From Eutreptiella sp. 'Long Island Sound 2002' (lineage: Eukaryota > Euglenozoa > Euglenophyceae > Eutreptiales > Eutreptiaceae), in contig OZ038379.1 of the NCBI GenBank assembly GCA_964036045.1, forward strand, positions 21,492,476 to 21,556,475: a stretch of 64,000 nt of DNA, given 5' to 3'. The number at the start of each line of letters is the position of its first letter. Within the stretch, counting starts at the first letter, position 1. Below the pieces are notes generated by a model that did no database searches, had not been told where the DNA came from, and saw only the letters and a program-made list of their open reading frames with translations. Below, in pieces: positions 10,418 to 22,357 of this stretch. Made by a program: the position numbers and the translations under genes.

Positions 10418-11124
10418 CCACACATCCGAGGTCTTACTTCAAGGTTTTTTGCACTGTACTGGCATTATTAGTCGCCAGATCACTTCTTGCAGCCCCCCCT
10501 TGTAGCACTGTGTCATTAAACATGAATCCCGTTCACAATGCTGCCACCTACTTGATTGGCCACGATAACCTACTCATGCAGTTTTGTCCATCATAAATGG
10601 CAATGTGGATGTCTCGCCCGGAGGCTTGGAGGATCAGACCAAGGCGAGTAACACCAGCAGTGAACGACTGGCCGTGGCGATATCCTGATGTGATGCCGTC
10701 CATGCGCCAACATGTTGTAGCAACAGTTTGAGACTGGTCCGATGCAACACCTCAACAACGATGGATATTATGATGATGATTATTGCTTGGTGCCACAACG
10801 TCCAAGCTTGCCAACGGGCCCGTTTGGCGGGAGAATTTCGTCTCATTCATTTCGGGCGCTTTTGGGGGGCCCATGGCTCGGGCTACATGGCTCTAGCGGC
10901 CACTGCGTGGGTCCCCATGGGTGCTCAACTACCCGTAGTGTCACCAAATGATCACCCAAACCCGTCCCAGTGGCGACCGGAGGGTCCCGGAAAAAGTCAA
11001 ATTTGGAAACGCCCCAAGACCATGGGGGGTGCCCAGGTGCAGTCCTTGATCCCGACACCCCCTAAACATTTTGGCCGGGGGGGGGGGGGACTGGGTCATG
11101 TCGTTTCTCATAAACCTTGCTAAG
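10418..11124 (+). repeat. V block, copy 1
   Basis: First copy of a second duplicated block that recurs at 14.70-15.47, 16.95-17.03 (fragment) and 17.98-18.70 kb. It opens with gaggtcttacttcaagg and ends near gccttaggggttagcatac, where an R block follows. It carries the 59-codon exon on the minus strand. Between about 10831 and 11022 the sequence is inverted relative to copies 2 and 4. A G tract lies at about 11079-11090. Confidence 0.85.
10574..10750 (-). CDS. 59-codon module exon, copy 1 (phase 1-1)
   Basis: The exon is 177 bp. The acceptor is gttgttgag before 10750 and the donor is ATGA/GTAGGT after 10574, both phase 1. The translation contains YRHGQSFTAGVTRLGLIL and RDIHIAIYDGQNC. The QSFTA followed by a beta-strand pattern resembles the edge of small beta-sandwich adhesion or carbohydrate-binding modules; I cannot name the family. 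It is open throughout and differs from copy 2 by only a few substitutions, including a GCA to ACA (Ala/Thr) change. It lies on the same strand as the other modular exons and could belong to the same gene. Confidence 0.5.
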
Positions 11125-13160
11125 TGGCCTTAGGGGTTAGCATACAACAACGGAGGTCTCCACTCTCCCTCCTCACCACTGTCAGGGTAGTCGTAACCGC
11201 CCACACCCCCTGCCGGAGGGGGGACGTTGACAGTAAGGAGACCTCTCTGTATAGCGCCCGTCTTGCTACAGCCTTGAAGCGCAAAGAGGCGCAAAAAAGC
11301 GCATTTGCGCTTCCCCCACCCTCCTTGCAATTGGGCAAAAATGCAGCCATTGTTGACCACATTTCTGGCGACCATTTCAAATGCCCAGACAAAAGCCACA
11401 AAATCTGATTGGCTGGTTGGTGACTTCTCACTCCCATTTATCCATGCAGTGTGTTACAGTATTCTGAGACACCCAGAGCGGAATCCTGCAATGGAAACCG
11501 AAATGCCTGTGAAACAAAGCGGTATTGCAAAGCGCAATGAATCTCAGTAGTTCTCCTCCACTTTGACCCTCAATCGCAATGCAACTGATGGACGAAAATC
11601 CTGCAACTTGTGCAATAGTGGCTGCCACAGCTCCCTCGGAGCTGCACAACAGCCTAATCTTGGTACCATTGCTCCGCAGCATACATAGCAAGAGATACCT
11701 GAGCGAGGTGGGCTTGGGCTGGCACTCGGAGATGATGATGGGCTTGGGCTGGCACTTGGAGCTGAGATTGAAGTGGATGCATATGGACACTGGCAACACT
11801 GACACTGGGTGGGCCAATACTGCACAGTGCGTGTGATTTACGCAGCGCACGTGCACACTTCACGCACCACTGGCGTAACAGAGGTGTGTGAGAGGTGTAT
11901 TAGAGATGTGGGACACCTCATCAGCGGCTGCAACCAAAATGACCCAACCAATTTCTCCATAGGCGGAGCTTCATATGAAAATGCAACACACTGTGCCACA
12001 ACTTTGTCGAATGGGGTTTTCTAGGACGAACACCTCGCAACCATCCATCTTCTTCCGGAGACAAAGAAATGCTGCCCTTCCCCTTCCACGACCACGAAAC
12101 GCCATCAACAAAAACTCAGACACATGAAATCACTTCAACAGCACTCAGTGGCACTCACTTGTAGACAGGATATGGCTGTTAGCTGGAGCACATATTTCAG
12201 GATAGCTGGGCCAAGAATGCCAGGGATATTGCGGTGCCTTGGGTTGTCTACTGCACACTTTTCAGGCAATTGCAAGGAATGATGTGAGGTGATCTTGTCT
12301 TGCCACATGTCAGTGAACAGTCTTGTTCCGAAGACATGGGTGGGCTTCCCATTCGTTCATTTCTTCAGGAAAAAGGGGGAGGAAAAATGTTTTGCCCCGG
12401 GATTGTTGTGCAGGTAAAACTTGCAGCACTCTTGGATATCCCACAATTCAGAACGCCACACATAAATGAAACAAATGGCAAAGATGGACCACTGTGTTGC
12501 CTGCCACAGCAAGCAAACATGCTCAATGATAACCGATTTGCATCCAGATGATGGTCCATTCACCATCGAAAAAGAACGGCTCTATTTGGACACAGTAGCA
12601 TGGAACAACATCAAAAATGATAGATTCTGGACAATGAGGCACAAAACTGGCCAAAAAATAGCCATTTGTTACCACCTTTTTTGACCACAAAGAGCCGCCA
12701 ATGGCTCCGTTCGTGAAACCGCGGAGACAGCTTGCTGATATGGCAGTTGATGTCGAAAAGGAATCACACGATTTTGAAATGCACAGACGAGACCTCGAAT
12801 TTGTCAGCGGACTGAATGCCTCTAGTGCCCTGTCATCACACACGATGAAAACCGGCAGTTTGTGCTTTCCCGTCGTCCCCAGAATGCACCACAACTTTAG
12901 CGGCAACGAAACAAGAACAATCCCTGCTTACCGGGGTTCTTCTATACTCATTTGTGAAATGCTAGGTGATGGAGGATCTGGTGTCCAACCCCAGCTGATT
13001 ACTACGACCAATGACTGGATGATGATGACCTGCTAGGAGAATATCTCCAACTTGCCAGTCTCCTGCGCTTGCACCTGACGCCAAGCGGCCATGGCTGTCT
13101 CCATCTCCCTGTTGACTCACCCACATCCGAACAGTCACAAGTCCTTGGCGCGCTGACCAT
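11125..13160 (+). repeat. R block, copy 3
   Basis: Nearly the full R block, joined upstream to V copy 1. Compared with copy 1 it has an extra G near 11808, a 2-nt shorter T-run near 12860, and the 88-codon exon in its uninverted arrangement just beyond. The upstream 11140-11340 piece (the ccgcccacacccc to gcgcaaaaaagcgc segment) is shared with copies at 17.05-17.22 and 18.72-18.90 kb. Confidence 0.9.
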
Positions 13161-13293
13161 AATTGGACATGTTTGTCATGCCAGTCGGTCCCGATGATGG
13201 CGTCCATTTGTTCTTTCCAGAAACTGAAATACTTCCCATCCTCATCTGGAAATCCGCTGTGATGAATGCTCAGCACTGTTACGGATGGCACAC
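13030..13293 (-). CDS. 88-codon module exon, intact copy (phase 1-1)
   Basis: The exon is 264 bp, with acceptor tgttgttctgccag before 13293 and donor GCAG/GTCATC after 13030; both borders are phase 1, though the donor is weak. The translation includes SIHHSGFPDEDGKYFSFW, then VQLWSARQGLVTVRMWV and ASGASAGDWQVGDILL, mixing beta-strand-like and acidic stretches typical of an extracellular domain. I do not recognise the family. Copy 7 (20.6-20.84 kb) is cut by a C tract, and copies 1 and 6 are broken by an inversion, so this is the only intact version in the window. Confidence 0.5.
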
Positions 13294-13299
13294 CTGGCA

Positions 13300-14311
13300 G
13301 AACAACATATGCCAATGCATGCAGGCACGAAACACCACTCGGAGCTGGAAACTGTGCCAAAAATGGCGGTTTTTGACCCAGATAAACGGCCGTAGAGTAG
13401 ATTTATGGCTTGGAATACACATCCTTGATTGCCCATTTACACTCCCCTGTGGAAAACAAATGGCCTCATTTGGAAGCGCTAGCTTGGCGCACCAACGACC
13501 ATCCTCAACGTTTAGGACATTCAGGCCCAAAACAGGCTGAAAATGGCCATCTGTGACCCCATTTTGGGGGGCCGAGAGCCACAAATGCCTCCGTTTGGAA
13601 AACCGAGATAGGTCGCTTATGCGAGGGCGAAAAACGTGTTTGTTGTTGTGTGTGGCGCACCAGTGACCATCCTCACCCTCACAATCAGGCCAAAACAGGG
13701 GTACAAAAAAGACAGGTTGAACCTCCCCAAACCCCAAACTTCAAAACCCCAAACTTCAAAATATAATAACAGGGTCACAGGACTAGCATAGCGGGTCCCA
13801 GGACATGTCAGACGCCCGACACGCGCTGTGCCACGCACATGTCAGACATCTGACATCAGTCTGATATTGTCAACACCCTTCAATGCCCTATTGGCACCAC
13901 GTGCGTGCACGGTGCATGTGCTAGAGTAGGGTTACTTGGGTCACCTTTGGGTCCAAAAGTGGTCAACAATGATTTTTTCTGAAATGTTCATGAAAGGTGC
14001 TCAACTAAGTGTTTTCGGAATATTTTAAGCCATATTTGACCCATATTAGCCCCAAAAAAACCTTGAAATGGGCAATTTTGGGGTTAGTAGTGCACCAAAG
14101 GGGGGGGGGGCAGGGGGAATGCAGGGGGGGTGGTAAAGGGGGAGGGGTGCTGGAACAGTGCTGGGGGGCATGTCTCTCAAGCGAGCGAAGGGTTTGGAGG
14201 GCGGTTTGAGGGGGGGAAGTGGCGGGAGTTGTGGACCCACATATAGCCAGATATACCACCGTCACTGTAAAGATTAGCATGAGCACCAACACGACACCCA
14301 CCCATCAGGGT
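13300..14311. other. Unique spacer between R copies 3 and 4
   Basis: No supported gene. It contains short direct repeats (gaccatcctca at 13488 and 13665; cccaaacttcaaaa twice near 13732) and a G tract at about 14101-14110. Open frames on both strands have no recognisable domain. Confidence 0.4.
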
Positions 14312-14697
14312 GAGGATGTCCAAAAGGAATCACACGATTTTGAAATGCACAGACGAGACCTCGAATTTGTCAGCGGACTGAATGCCTCTAGCTCCTTGTC
14401 ATCACACACGATGAAAACCGGCAGTTTGTGCTTTTTCCCGTCGTCCCCAGAATGCACCCCAACTTTAGCGGCAACGAAACAAGAACAATCCCTGGTTACC
14501 AGGGCTCTTCTCTACTCATTTGTGAAATGCTACGTGATGGAGGATCTGGTGTCCAACCCCAGCTGAGTACTACGACCAATGACTGGATGATGATGACCTG
14601 CTAGGAGAATATCTCCAACTTGCCAGTCTCCTGCGCTTGCACCTGACGCCAAGCGGCCATGGCTGTCTCCATCTCCCTGTTGACTCACCCACATCCG
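14312..14697 (+). repeat. R block fragment, copy 4
   Basis: Matches about 1590-1970 of R copy 1. It begins abruptly at tccaaaaggaatcacacg and ends at cacatccga, where V copy 2 starts. The same left break is used by fragment 8 at 22362, and the same right break by R copy 5 at 16945. Confidence 0.85.
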
Positions 14698-15475
14698 AGG
14701 TCTTACTTCAAGGTTTTTTGCACTGTACTGGCATTTTTAGTCGCCAGATCACTTCTTGCAGCCCCCCCCTTGTAGCACTGTGTCATTAAACATGAATCCC
14801 GTTCACAATGCTGCCACCTACCTGATTGGCCACGATAACCTACTCATGCAGTTTTGTCCATCATAAATGGCAATGTGGATGTCTCGCCCGGAGGCTTGGA
14901 GGATCAGACCAAGGCGAGTAACACCAGCAGTGAACGACTGGCCGTGGCGATATCCTGATGCGATGCCGTCGATGCGCCAACATGTTGTAGCAACGGTTTG
15001 AGACTGGTCCGATGCAACACCTCAACAACGATGGATATTATGATGATGATTATTGCTTGGTGCCACAATGTCCAAGCTTGCCAACGGGCCCGTTTGGGGC
15101 GTTTCAAAATTTGACTTTTCCCGGGACCCTTCGGTCGCCACTGGGACGGGTTTGGGTGATCATTTGGTGACACTACGGGTAGTTGAGCACCCATGGGGAC
15201 CCACGCAGTGGCCGCTACGCCCATGTAGCCCGAGCCATGGGCCTCCCAAAAGCGCCCAAAATGAATGAAATGAAAGTCTCCAGCCCTAAAACCATGGGGG
15301 GTGCCCAGGTGAAGTCCTTGACCCCGACACACCCTAAACATTTTGGCCGGGGGCGGGGGGGGGGGAACTGGGTCACGTTGTTTCTCATAAACCTTGCTAA
15401 GTGGCCTTAGGGGTTAGCATACAAAAACGGAGGTCTCCACTCTCCCTCCTCACCACTGTCAGGGTAGTTGTAACC
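14698..15475 (+). repeat. V block, copy 2
   Basis: Nearly full V block in which the internal ~190-bp segment (15100-15290) has the opposite orientation to V copy 1 and the same orientation as V copy 4. It ends by joining the R-block interior at cgctccgcagcatac. Confidence 0.85.
14844..15020 (-). CDS. 59-codon module exon, copy 2 (phase 1-1)
   Basis: This 177-bp exon has the same borders as copy 1: acceptor gttgttgag before 15020 and donor ATGA/GTAGGT after 14844, both phase 1. The frame is fully open and reads ATTCWRIDGIASGYRHGQSF followed by a short beta-rich half ending DGQNCM. Keeping the frame and both splice sites across two copies, while surrounding sequence carries indels and an inversion, argues that it is a real exon. 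Confidence 0.55.
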
Positions 15476-16945
15476 GCTCCGCAGCATACATGGCAAGAGA
15501 TACCAGAGTGAGGTGGGCTTGGGCTGGCACTCGGAGATGATGATGGGCTTGGGCTGGCACTTGGAGCTGAGATTGAAGTGGATGCATATGGACACTGGCA
15601 ACACTGACACTGGTGGGCCAATACTGCACGGTGCGTGTGATTTGCGCAGCGCACGTGCACACTTCACGCACAACTGGCGTAACAGAGGTGTGTGAGAGGT
15701 GTATTAGAGATGTGGGACACCTCATCAGCGGCTGCAACCAAAATGACCCAACCAATTTCTCCATAGGCGGAGCTTCATATGAAAATGCAACACACTGTGC
15801 CACAACTTTGTCGAATGGGGTTTTCTAGGACGAACACCTCGCAACCACCCGCCTTCTTCCGGAGACAAAGAAATGCTGCCCTTCCCCTTCCACGACCACG
15901 AAACGCCATCAACAAAAACTCAGACACATGAAATCACTTCAACAGCACTCAGTGGCACTCACTTGTAGACAGGATATAGCTATTGGCTGAAGCACATATT
16001 TCAGGATAGCCGGGCCAAAAATGCCAGGGATATTGCGGTGCCTTGGGTTGTCTACTGCACACTTTTCAGGCAATTGCAAGGAATGATGTGAGGTGATCTT
16101 GTCTTGCCACATGTCAGTGAACAGTCTTGTTCCGAAGACATGGGTGGGCTTCCCATTCGTTCATTTCTTCAGGAAAAAGGGGGAGGAAAAATGTTTTGCC
16201 CCGGGATTGTTGTGCAGGTAAAATTTGCAGCACTCTTGGATATCCCACAATTCAGAACGCCACACATCAATGAAACAAATGGCAAAGATGGACCACTGTG
16301 TTGCCTGCCACAGCAAGCAAACATGCTCAATGATAACCGATTTGCATCCAGATGATGCTCCATTCACCATCGAAAAAGAACGGCTCTATTTGGACACAGT
16401 AGCATGGAACAACATCAAAAATGATAGATTCTGGACAATGAGGCACAAAACTGGCCAAAAAATAGCCATTTGTTACCACCTTTTTTGACCACAAAGAGCC
16501 GCCAATGGCTCCGTTCGTGAAACCGCAGACACAACTTGCACATTGCTGATATGGCAGTTGATGTCCAAAAGGAATCGCACGATTTTGAAATGCACAGACG
16601 AGACCTCGAATTTGTCAGCGGACTGAATGCCTCTAGTTCCTTGTCATCGCCCACAATGAAAACCGGCAGTTTGTGCTTTTTCCCGTCGTCCCCAGAATGC
16701 ACCCCAACTTTAGCGGCAACGAAACAAGAACAATCCCTGCTTACCAGGGCTCTTCTCTACTCATTTGTGAAATGCTACGTGATGGAGGATCTGGTGTCCA
16801 ACCCCAGCTGAGTACTACAACCAATGACTGGATGATGATGACCTGCTAGGAGAATATCTCCAACTTGCCAGTCTCCTGCGCTTGCACCTGACGCCAAGCG
16901 GCCATGGCTGTCTCCATCTCCCTGTTGACACACCCACATCCGAGG
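15476..16945 (+). repeat. R block, copy 5
   Basis: Lacks the first ~500 bp of the block: V copy 2 is joined to it within the Ser/Pro region. It runs through to cacatccga near 16945, where a V fragment follows. Confidence 0.85.
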
Positions 16946-17242
16946 TCTTACTTCAAGGTTTTTTGCACTGTACTGGCATTATTAGTCGCTAGATCACTTC
17001 TTGCAGCCCCCCCTTGTAGCACTGTGTCATGAACAACGAACGTCTCCACTCTCCCTCCTCACCACTGTCAGGGTAGTTGTAACCGCCCACACCCCCCGCC
17101 AGAGGGGGGACGTTGATAGTAAGGAGACCTCTCTGTATAGCCCCCGTCTTGCTACAGCCTTGAAGCGCAAAGAGGCGCAAAAGAGCGCATTTGCGCTTCC
17201 CCCACCCTCCTTGCAATTCGGCATAAATACAGCCATTGTTGA
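16946..17242 (+). repeat. V block fragment (copy 3) joined to an R upstream piece
   Basis: Only the first ~85 bp of V is present, ending at cactgtgtcat (about 17030). Then comes the ccgcccacacccc to gcgcaaaagagcgc piece that normally precedes an R block, ending at accacatgaccacatg, where R fragment 6 begins. The 59-codon exon is absent. Confidence 0.8.
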
Positions 17243-17800
17243 CCACATGACCACATGAAAACCGGCAGTTTGTGCTTTTTCCCGTCGTCCCCAGAATGCA
17301 CCACAACTTCAGCGGCAACGAAACAAGAACAATCCCTGCTTACCAGGGCTCTTCTATACTCATTTGTGAAATGCTAGGTGATGGAGGATCTGGTGTCCAA
17401 CCCCAGCTCATTACTACGACCAATGACTGGATGATGATGACCTGCTAGGAGAATATCTCCAACTTGCCAGTCTCCTGCGCTTGCACCTGACGCCAAGCGG
17501 CCATGGCTGTCTCCATCTCCCTGTTGACTCACCCACATCCGAACAGTCACAAATCCTTGGCGCGCTGACCATGAGTGGTGTTTCGTGCCTCCATGCATTG
17601 GCATATGTTTTTCTGCCAGGTGTGCCATCAGTAACAGTGCTGAGCATTCATCACAGCGGATTTCCAGATGAGGATGGAAAGTATTTTAGTTTCTGGAAAG
17701 AACAAATGGACGCCATCATCGGGACCGACTCCACTCTGAGCTGGAAACTGTGAGCTGGAGGTGGTGGTTGATGAAACAATCGAAAATGGCCAAATATGGC
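17243..17800 (+). repeat. R block fragment, copy 6, with the inverted exon half
   Basis: Corresponds to about 1690-2220 of R copy 1, including the same inverted half-exon segment (17.57-17.75 kb). Identity with copy 1 continues until aaatggccaaatatgg and then stops. Confidence 0.85.
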
Positions 17801-17974
17801 GAGTCTTAGATCGTCTTTGATGTGTAGGCACTGTGTGGTTGGTCTCACGTGCACCGAAAAGTATCCACATGATGAACCAATGATGAACCACTTTGCCTCT
17901 GATGTAACTGGGCTTTCAAGTGGGGCGGAGGGGGCACCAAAACAAACCAAGCTAGACATTTTCTTTTAAAGTTT
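17801..17974. other. Unique spacer
   Basis: Short unique sequence between R fragment 6 and V copy 4. It has a local duplication of the word gatgaacca (near 17871 and 17882). No gene is seen. Confidence 0.4.
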
Positions 17975-18700
17975 TGGAGGTCTTACTCCAAGGTTTTTTG
18001 CACTGTACTGGCATTTTTAGTCGCCAGATCACTTCTTGCAGCCCCCCCCTTGTAGCACTGTGTCATTAAACATGAATCCCGTTCACAATGCTGCCACCTA
18101 CTTGATTGGCCACGATAACCTGCTCATGCAGTTTTGTCCCTGAAAAACCCTCCCCATCATAAATGGCAATGTGGATGTCTCGCCCGGAGGCTTGGAGGAT
18201 CAGACAAAGGCGAGTAACACCAGCAGTGAAGCGCTGGCCGTGGCGATATCCTGATGCGATGCCGTCGATGCGCCAACATGTTGTAGCAACGGTTTGAGAC
18301 TGGTCCGATGCAACACCTCAACAACGATGGATATTATGATGATGATTATTGCTTGGTGCCACAATGTCCAAGCTTGCCAACGGGCCCGTTTGGGGCGTTT
18401 CAAAATTTGACTTTTCCCGGGACCCTTCGGTCGCCACTGGGACGGGTTTGGGTGATCATTTGGTGACACTACGGGTAGTTGAGCACCCATGGGGACCCAC
18501 GCAGTGGCCGCTACGCCCATGTAGCCCAGGAGCCATGGGCCCCCCAAAAGCGCCCAAAATGAATGAAATGAAATTCTCCAGCCCTAAAACCATGGGGGGT
18601 GCCCAGGTGCAGTCCTTGACCCCGACACACCCTAAACATTTTGGCCGGTGGCGGGGGGGGGGAACTGGGTCATGTCGTTTCTCATAAACCTTGCTAAGTG
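17975..18700 (+). repeat. V block, copy 4
   Basis: Full V block with the internal segment in the same orientation as V copy 2. It carries a decayed copy of the 59-codon exon and runs into R copy 7. Confidence 0.85.
18124..18316 (-). pseudogene. 59-codon module exon, decayed copy 3
   Basis: Compared with copies 1 and 2 this copy has a 16-bp insertion (the cctgaaaaaccctcc region near 18139-18154), which shifts the frame, and its donor GT is changed to GC (cctgctcatg in place of cctactcatg). The acceptor at 18316 is unchanged. It is probably no longer used as the same exon. Confidence 0.6.
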
Positions 18701-20760
18701 GCCTTAGGGGTTAGCATACAACAACGGAGGTCTCCACTCTCCCTCCTCACCACTGTCAGGGTAGTTGTAACCGCCCACACCCCCTGCCGAGGGGGGGGGC
18801 GTTGACAGTAAGGAGACCTCTCTGTATAGCGCCCGTCTTGCTACAGCCTTGAAGCGCAAGAGGCGCAAAAAAGCGCATTTGCGCTTCCCCCACCCTCCTT
18901 GCAATTGGGCAAAAATGCAGCCATTGTTGACCACATTTCTGGCGACCATTTCAAATGCCCAGACAAAAGCCACAAAATCTGATTGGCTGGTTGGTGACTT
19001 CTCACTCCCATTTATCCATGCAGTGTGTTACAGTATTCTGAGACACCCAGAGCGGAATCCTGCAATGGAAACCGAAATGCCTGTGAAACAAAGCGGTATT
19101 GCAAAGCGCAATGAATCTCAGTAGTTCTCCTCCACTTTGACCCTCAATCGCAATGCAACTGATGGACGAAAATCCTGCAACTCGTGCAATAGTGGCTGCC
19201 ACAGCTCCCTCGGAGCTGCACAACAGCCTAATCTTGGTACCATTGCTCCGCAGCATACATGGCAAGAGATACCTGAGCGAGGTGGGCTTGGGCTGGCACT
19301 CGGAGATGATGATGGGCTTGGGCTGGCACTTGGAGCTGAGATTGAAGTGGATGCATATGGACACTGGCAACACTGACACTGGTGGGCCAATACTGCACGG
19401 TGCGTGTGATTTACGCAGCGCACGTGCACACTTCACGCACAACTGGCGTAACAGAGGTGTGTGAGAGGTGTATTAGAGATGTGGGACACCTCATCAGCGG
19501 CTGCAACCAAAATGACCCAACCAATTTCTCCATAGGCGGAGCTTCATATGAAAATGCAACACACTGTGCCACAACTTTGTCGAATGGGGTTTTCTAGGAC
19601 GAACACCTCGCAACCACCCGCCTTCTTCCGGAGACAAAGAAATGCTGCCCTTCCCCTTCCACGACCACGAAACGCCATCAACGAAAACTCAGACACATGA
19701 AATCACTTCAACAGCACTCAGTGGCACTCACTTGTAGACAGGATATAGCTATTAGCTGAAGCACATATTTCAGGATAGCCGGGCCAAAAATGCCAGGGAT
19801 ATTGCGGTGCCTTGGGTTGTCTACTGCACACTTTTCAGGCAATTGCGAGGAATGATGTGAGGTGATCTTGTCTTGCCATATGTCAGTGAACAGTCTTGTT
19901 CCGAAGACATGGGTGGGCTTCCCATTCGTTCATTTCTTCAGGAAAAAGGGGAAGGAAAAATGTTTTGCCCCGGGATTGTTGTGCAGGTAAAATTTGCAGC
20001 ACTCTTGGATATCCCACAATTCAGAACGCCACACATCAATGAAACAAATGGCAAAGATGGACCACTGTGTTGCCTGCCACAGCAAGCAAACATGCTCAAT
20101 GATAACCGATTTGCATCCAGATGATGGTCCATTCACCATCGAAAAAGAACGGCTCTATTTGGACACAGTAGCATGACACAACATCAAAAATGATAGATTC
20201 TGGACAATGAGGCACAAAACTGGCCAAAAAATAGCCATTTGTTACCACCTTTTTTGACCACAGCCGCCAATGGCTCCGTTCGTGAAACCGCAGACACAAC
20301 TTGCACATTGCTGATATGGCAGTTGATGTCCAAAAGGAATCACACGATTTTGAAGTGCACAGACGAGACCTCGAATTTGTCAGCGGACTGAATGCCTCTA
20401 GTTCCTTGTCATCACACACAATGAAAACCGGCAGTTTGTACTTTCCCGTCGTCCCCAGAATGCACCCCAACTTTAGCGGCAACGAAACAAGAACAATCCC
20501 TGGTTACCGGGGTTCTTCTATACTCATTTGTGAAATGCTAGGTGATGGAGGATCTGGTGTCCAACCCCAGCTCATTACTACGACCAATGACTGGATGATG
20601 ATGACCTGCTAGGAGAATATCTCCAACTTGCCAGTCTCCTGCGCTTGCACCTGACGCCAAGCGGCCATGGCTGTCTCCATCTCCCTGTTGACTCACGATA
20701 GTACCCGCCCACATCCGAACAGTCACAAGTCCTTGGCGCGCTGACCATAATTGGACATTT
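18701..20760 (+). repeat. R block, copy 7
   Basis: Nearly complete R block, including the upstream gcgcaaaaaagcgc piece. It continues into the uninverted 88-codon exon, which is cut off at the C tract at 20839. Confidence 0.9.
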
Positions 20761-20838
20761 TTGTCATGCCAGTCGGTCCCGATCATGGCGTCCATTTGTT
20801 CTTTCCAGAAACTGAAATACCTTCCATCCTCATCTGGA
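20606..20838 (-). pseudogene. 88-codon module exon, truncated copy
   Basis: The distal part of the exon matches 13030-13293, but upstream coding sequence stops exactly at a C homopolymer (20839 onward on the plus strand), beyond which unrelated sequence begins; the acceptor is lost. There is also a 12-bp in-frame insertion near 20697 (residues AGTI between MW and VSQQ). The donor side at 20606 is intact. Confidence 0.6.
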
Positions 20839-20961
20839 AACCCCCCCCCCCCCCCGCTGCAATGGGGGTGGCCACATTTTGGGTGGGTGGGTGTCCCGGG
20901 AGGGACAGAATAAAAAAGGTGACCAGGTGCCATGGCATCCAACAAAGAGAAAGAGGTGTAC

Positions 20962-21303
20962 CTGATCGAACAGCACTCGCACTGCAGCAGAAACTGTTGG
21001 CACTGTAGTAGTGGTTACTGTCCAGGTAGCCAGTGGCTGAGATCGTCACAAAATCAGTCTTCCCGGCAGCAAAAATACCTTCCAGGCGGTAGCACGGGCG
21101 GCCTGTATTAGGGCACCTGGAATCAGTGGTGGGGACGAGCTGCCCAACACCATTGCCGTCGTGGACTGTGGCCGTGACAACGCCTGAGTTATCGATGGTC
21201 CACTGCGTCTGAAAGCCGTTGTTGAACTCAACCGCATACACGCCCGCAGTGTCCACGAAGTTGACTGCAGCAGAGGTGAGGGTCAGGCAGCCGGAGGTTC
21301 CAT
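20962..21303 (-). CDS. Unassigned 114-codon extracellular-type exon (phase 1-1)
   Basis: The exon is 342 bp with acceptor gattagacag before 21303 and donor ATCAG/GTACAC after 20962, both phase 1. The translation starts GTSGCLTLTSAAVNFVDTAG and continues with a beta-rich pattern (YAVEFNNGFQTQWTIDNSG), then PCYRLEG and a Cys-Cys pair near the end. Paired Cys and Asn/Thr-rich beta strands suit a secreted module. I cannot name the family. It lies 3 kb downstream of the fibrinogen-like exon on the same strand and has matching phase, so it is probably the next exon or close to it. Confidence 0.6.
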
Positions 21304-22357
21304 CTGTCTAATCAAGACTGAATATTGGGACCGAGCTGGTGGGGGAGGGAACATCAGCTATGAATGGTGAGGGACACCAGTGAGTCACACATTGAAGGCC
21401 GTTGACAGAGTGGATTCAGCTTGCAAGTGATCCCCTTCACCACAAGGCCCACTTTCAAGGCTTTTTAGGACTTGTGAGGGGCCAAAATGCCCCCAAAATG
21501 GGCTCAAAATGGGCTCATTTCACCCGTTTGTGCACCCCAAATGGTCTAGGATGAGGTTTGGAAAAATGTGTTTTTGACCCATTTTTGACCCATGTTTGGT
21601 CCCAAAACAGCCCATTTTCAAGGCATTTTGGGATTTTAGGAGGACCAAAATGGGCCATCACAAGCTCAAAACGGTCCAAAAATACTTGTTCTAGCTCGCA
21701 CATGGTCTAGGATCATTTTTGAGAAAAGTCATCTTTTTGCCCCTAATGGACCTTGTTGACCCATTTGGGCACCCACCTGTTTGGGCTTGAGCTTGCAGCT
21801 TGCCGCAGCCTAGTGAGCCTAGGTATTGGGGTCTAGGCGTGCGTTTGGGCAATTCTGAGGGGTGGAAACCACAAAAAATGGGGGGTTGCGGGTGGAGTAG
21901 GTGCCCTCGGAATCGCATTTTGAGCCATGTAGCGAAAAGATATGGCCTATTCTTGGTTTGTGGCTGTCGGCATTTGGAGCTTCTGGGGGCCTTTTTGGGC
22001 CGTTTCCGAGACATGTCATGGAGTTACAGGGCCGCAAAGAGCTCGTTGACACGGGGAAGTCAAGCGGCACGTGGCGAGTACCCACCGTTTCCCTTCGTTT
22101 GGCCGTTTTAAATGTGTTCCAGGGCTTTTTTGGCCCAAAAATGGCTGTTTTTGGCCCTAACCTGCAGCTTTTGAAACTGAGGTCCGCCCAGCTGTGATGA
22201 ATGCTCAGCACTGTTACTGATGGCACACCTGGCAGAAAAACACATGCCAATGCATGGAGGCACGAAACACCACTCTGAGCTGGAAACTGTGAGCTGGAAA
22301 CTGTGTGGCTTGGAATACTCATCCTTAATTGCCCATTTACACTCCCCTGTGTAAAAC
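21304..22357. other. Intronic or spacer DNA with a diverged tandem duplication
   Basis: Between about 21440 and 21730 two diverged units of roughly 150-190 bp can be followed (caaggctttttagga, then ccaaaatg, then atggtctaggatgag against caaggcattttggga, ccaaaatg, catggtctaggatca). The rest, rich in TTTTGGC/GCCAAAA words, has no recognised gene. At 22200-22357 a copy of the exon-flanking gaatgctcagcactgttac segment reappears. Confidence 0.45.

Noticed and set aside
9274-10596. Complete 440-codon gene starting at 9274 and ending at 10596
   Set aside because: The frame is open upstream to the G-tract junction at 9091, and its last ~60 codons lie in V-block sequence, so both apparent ends are artefacts of truncation.
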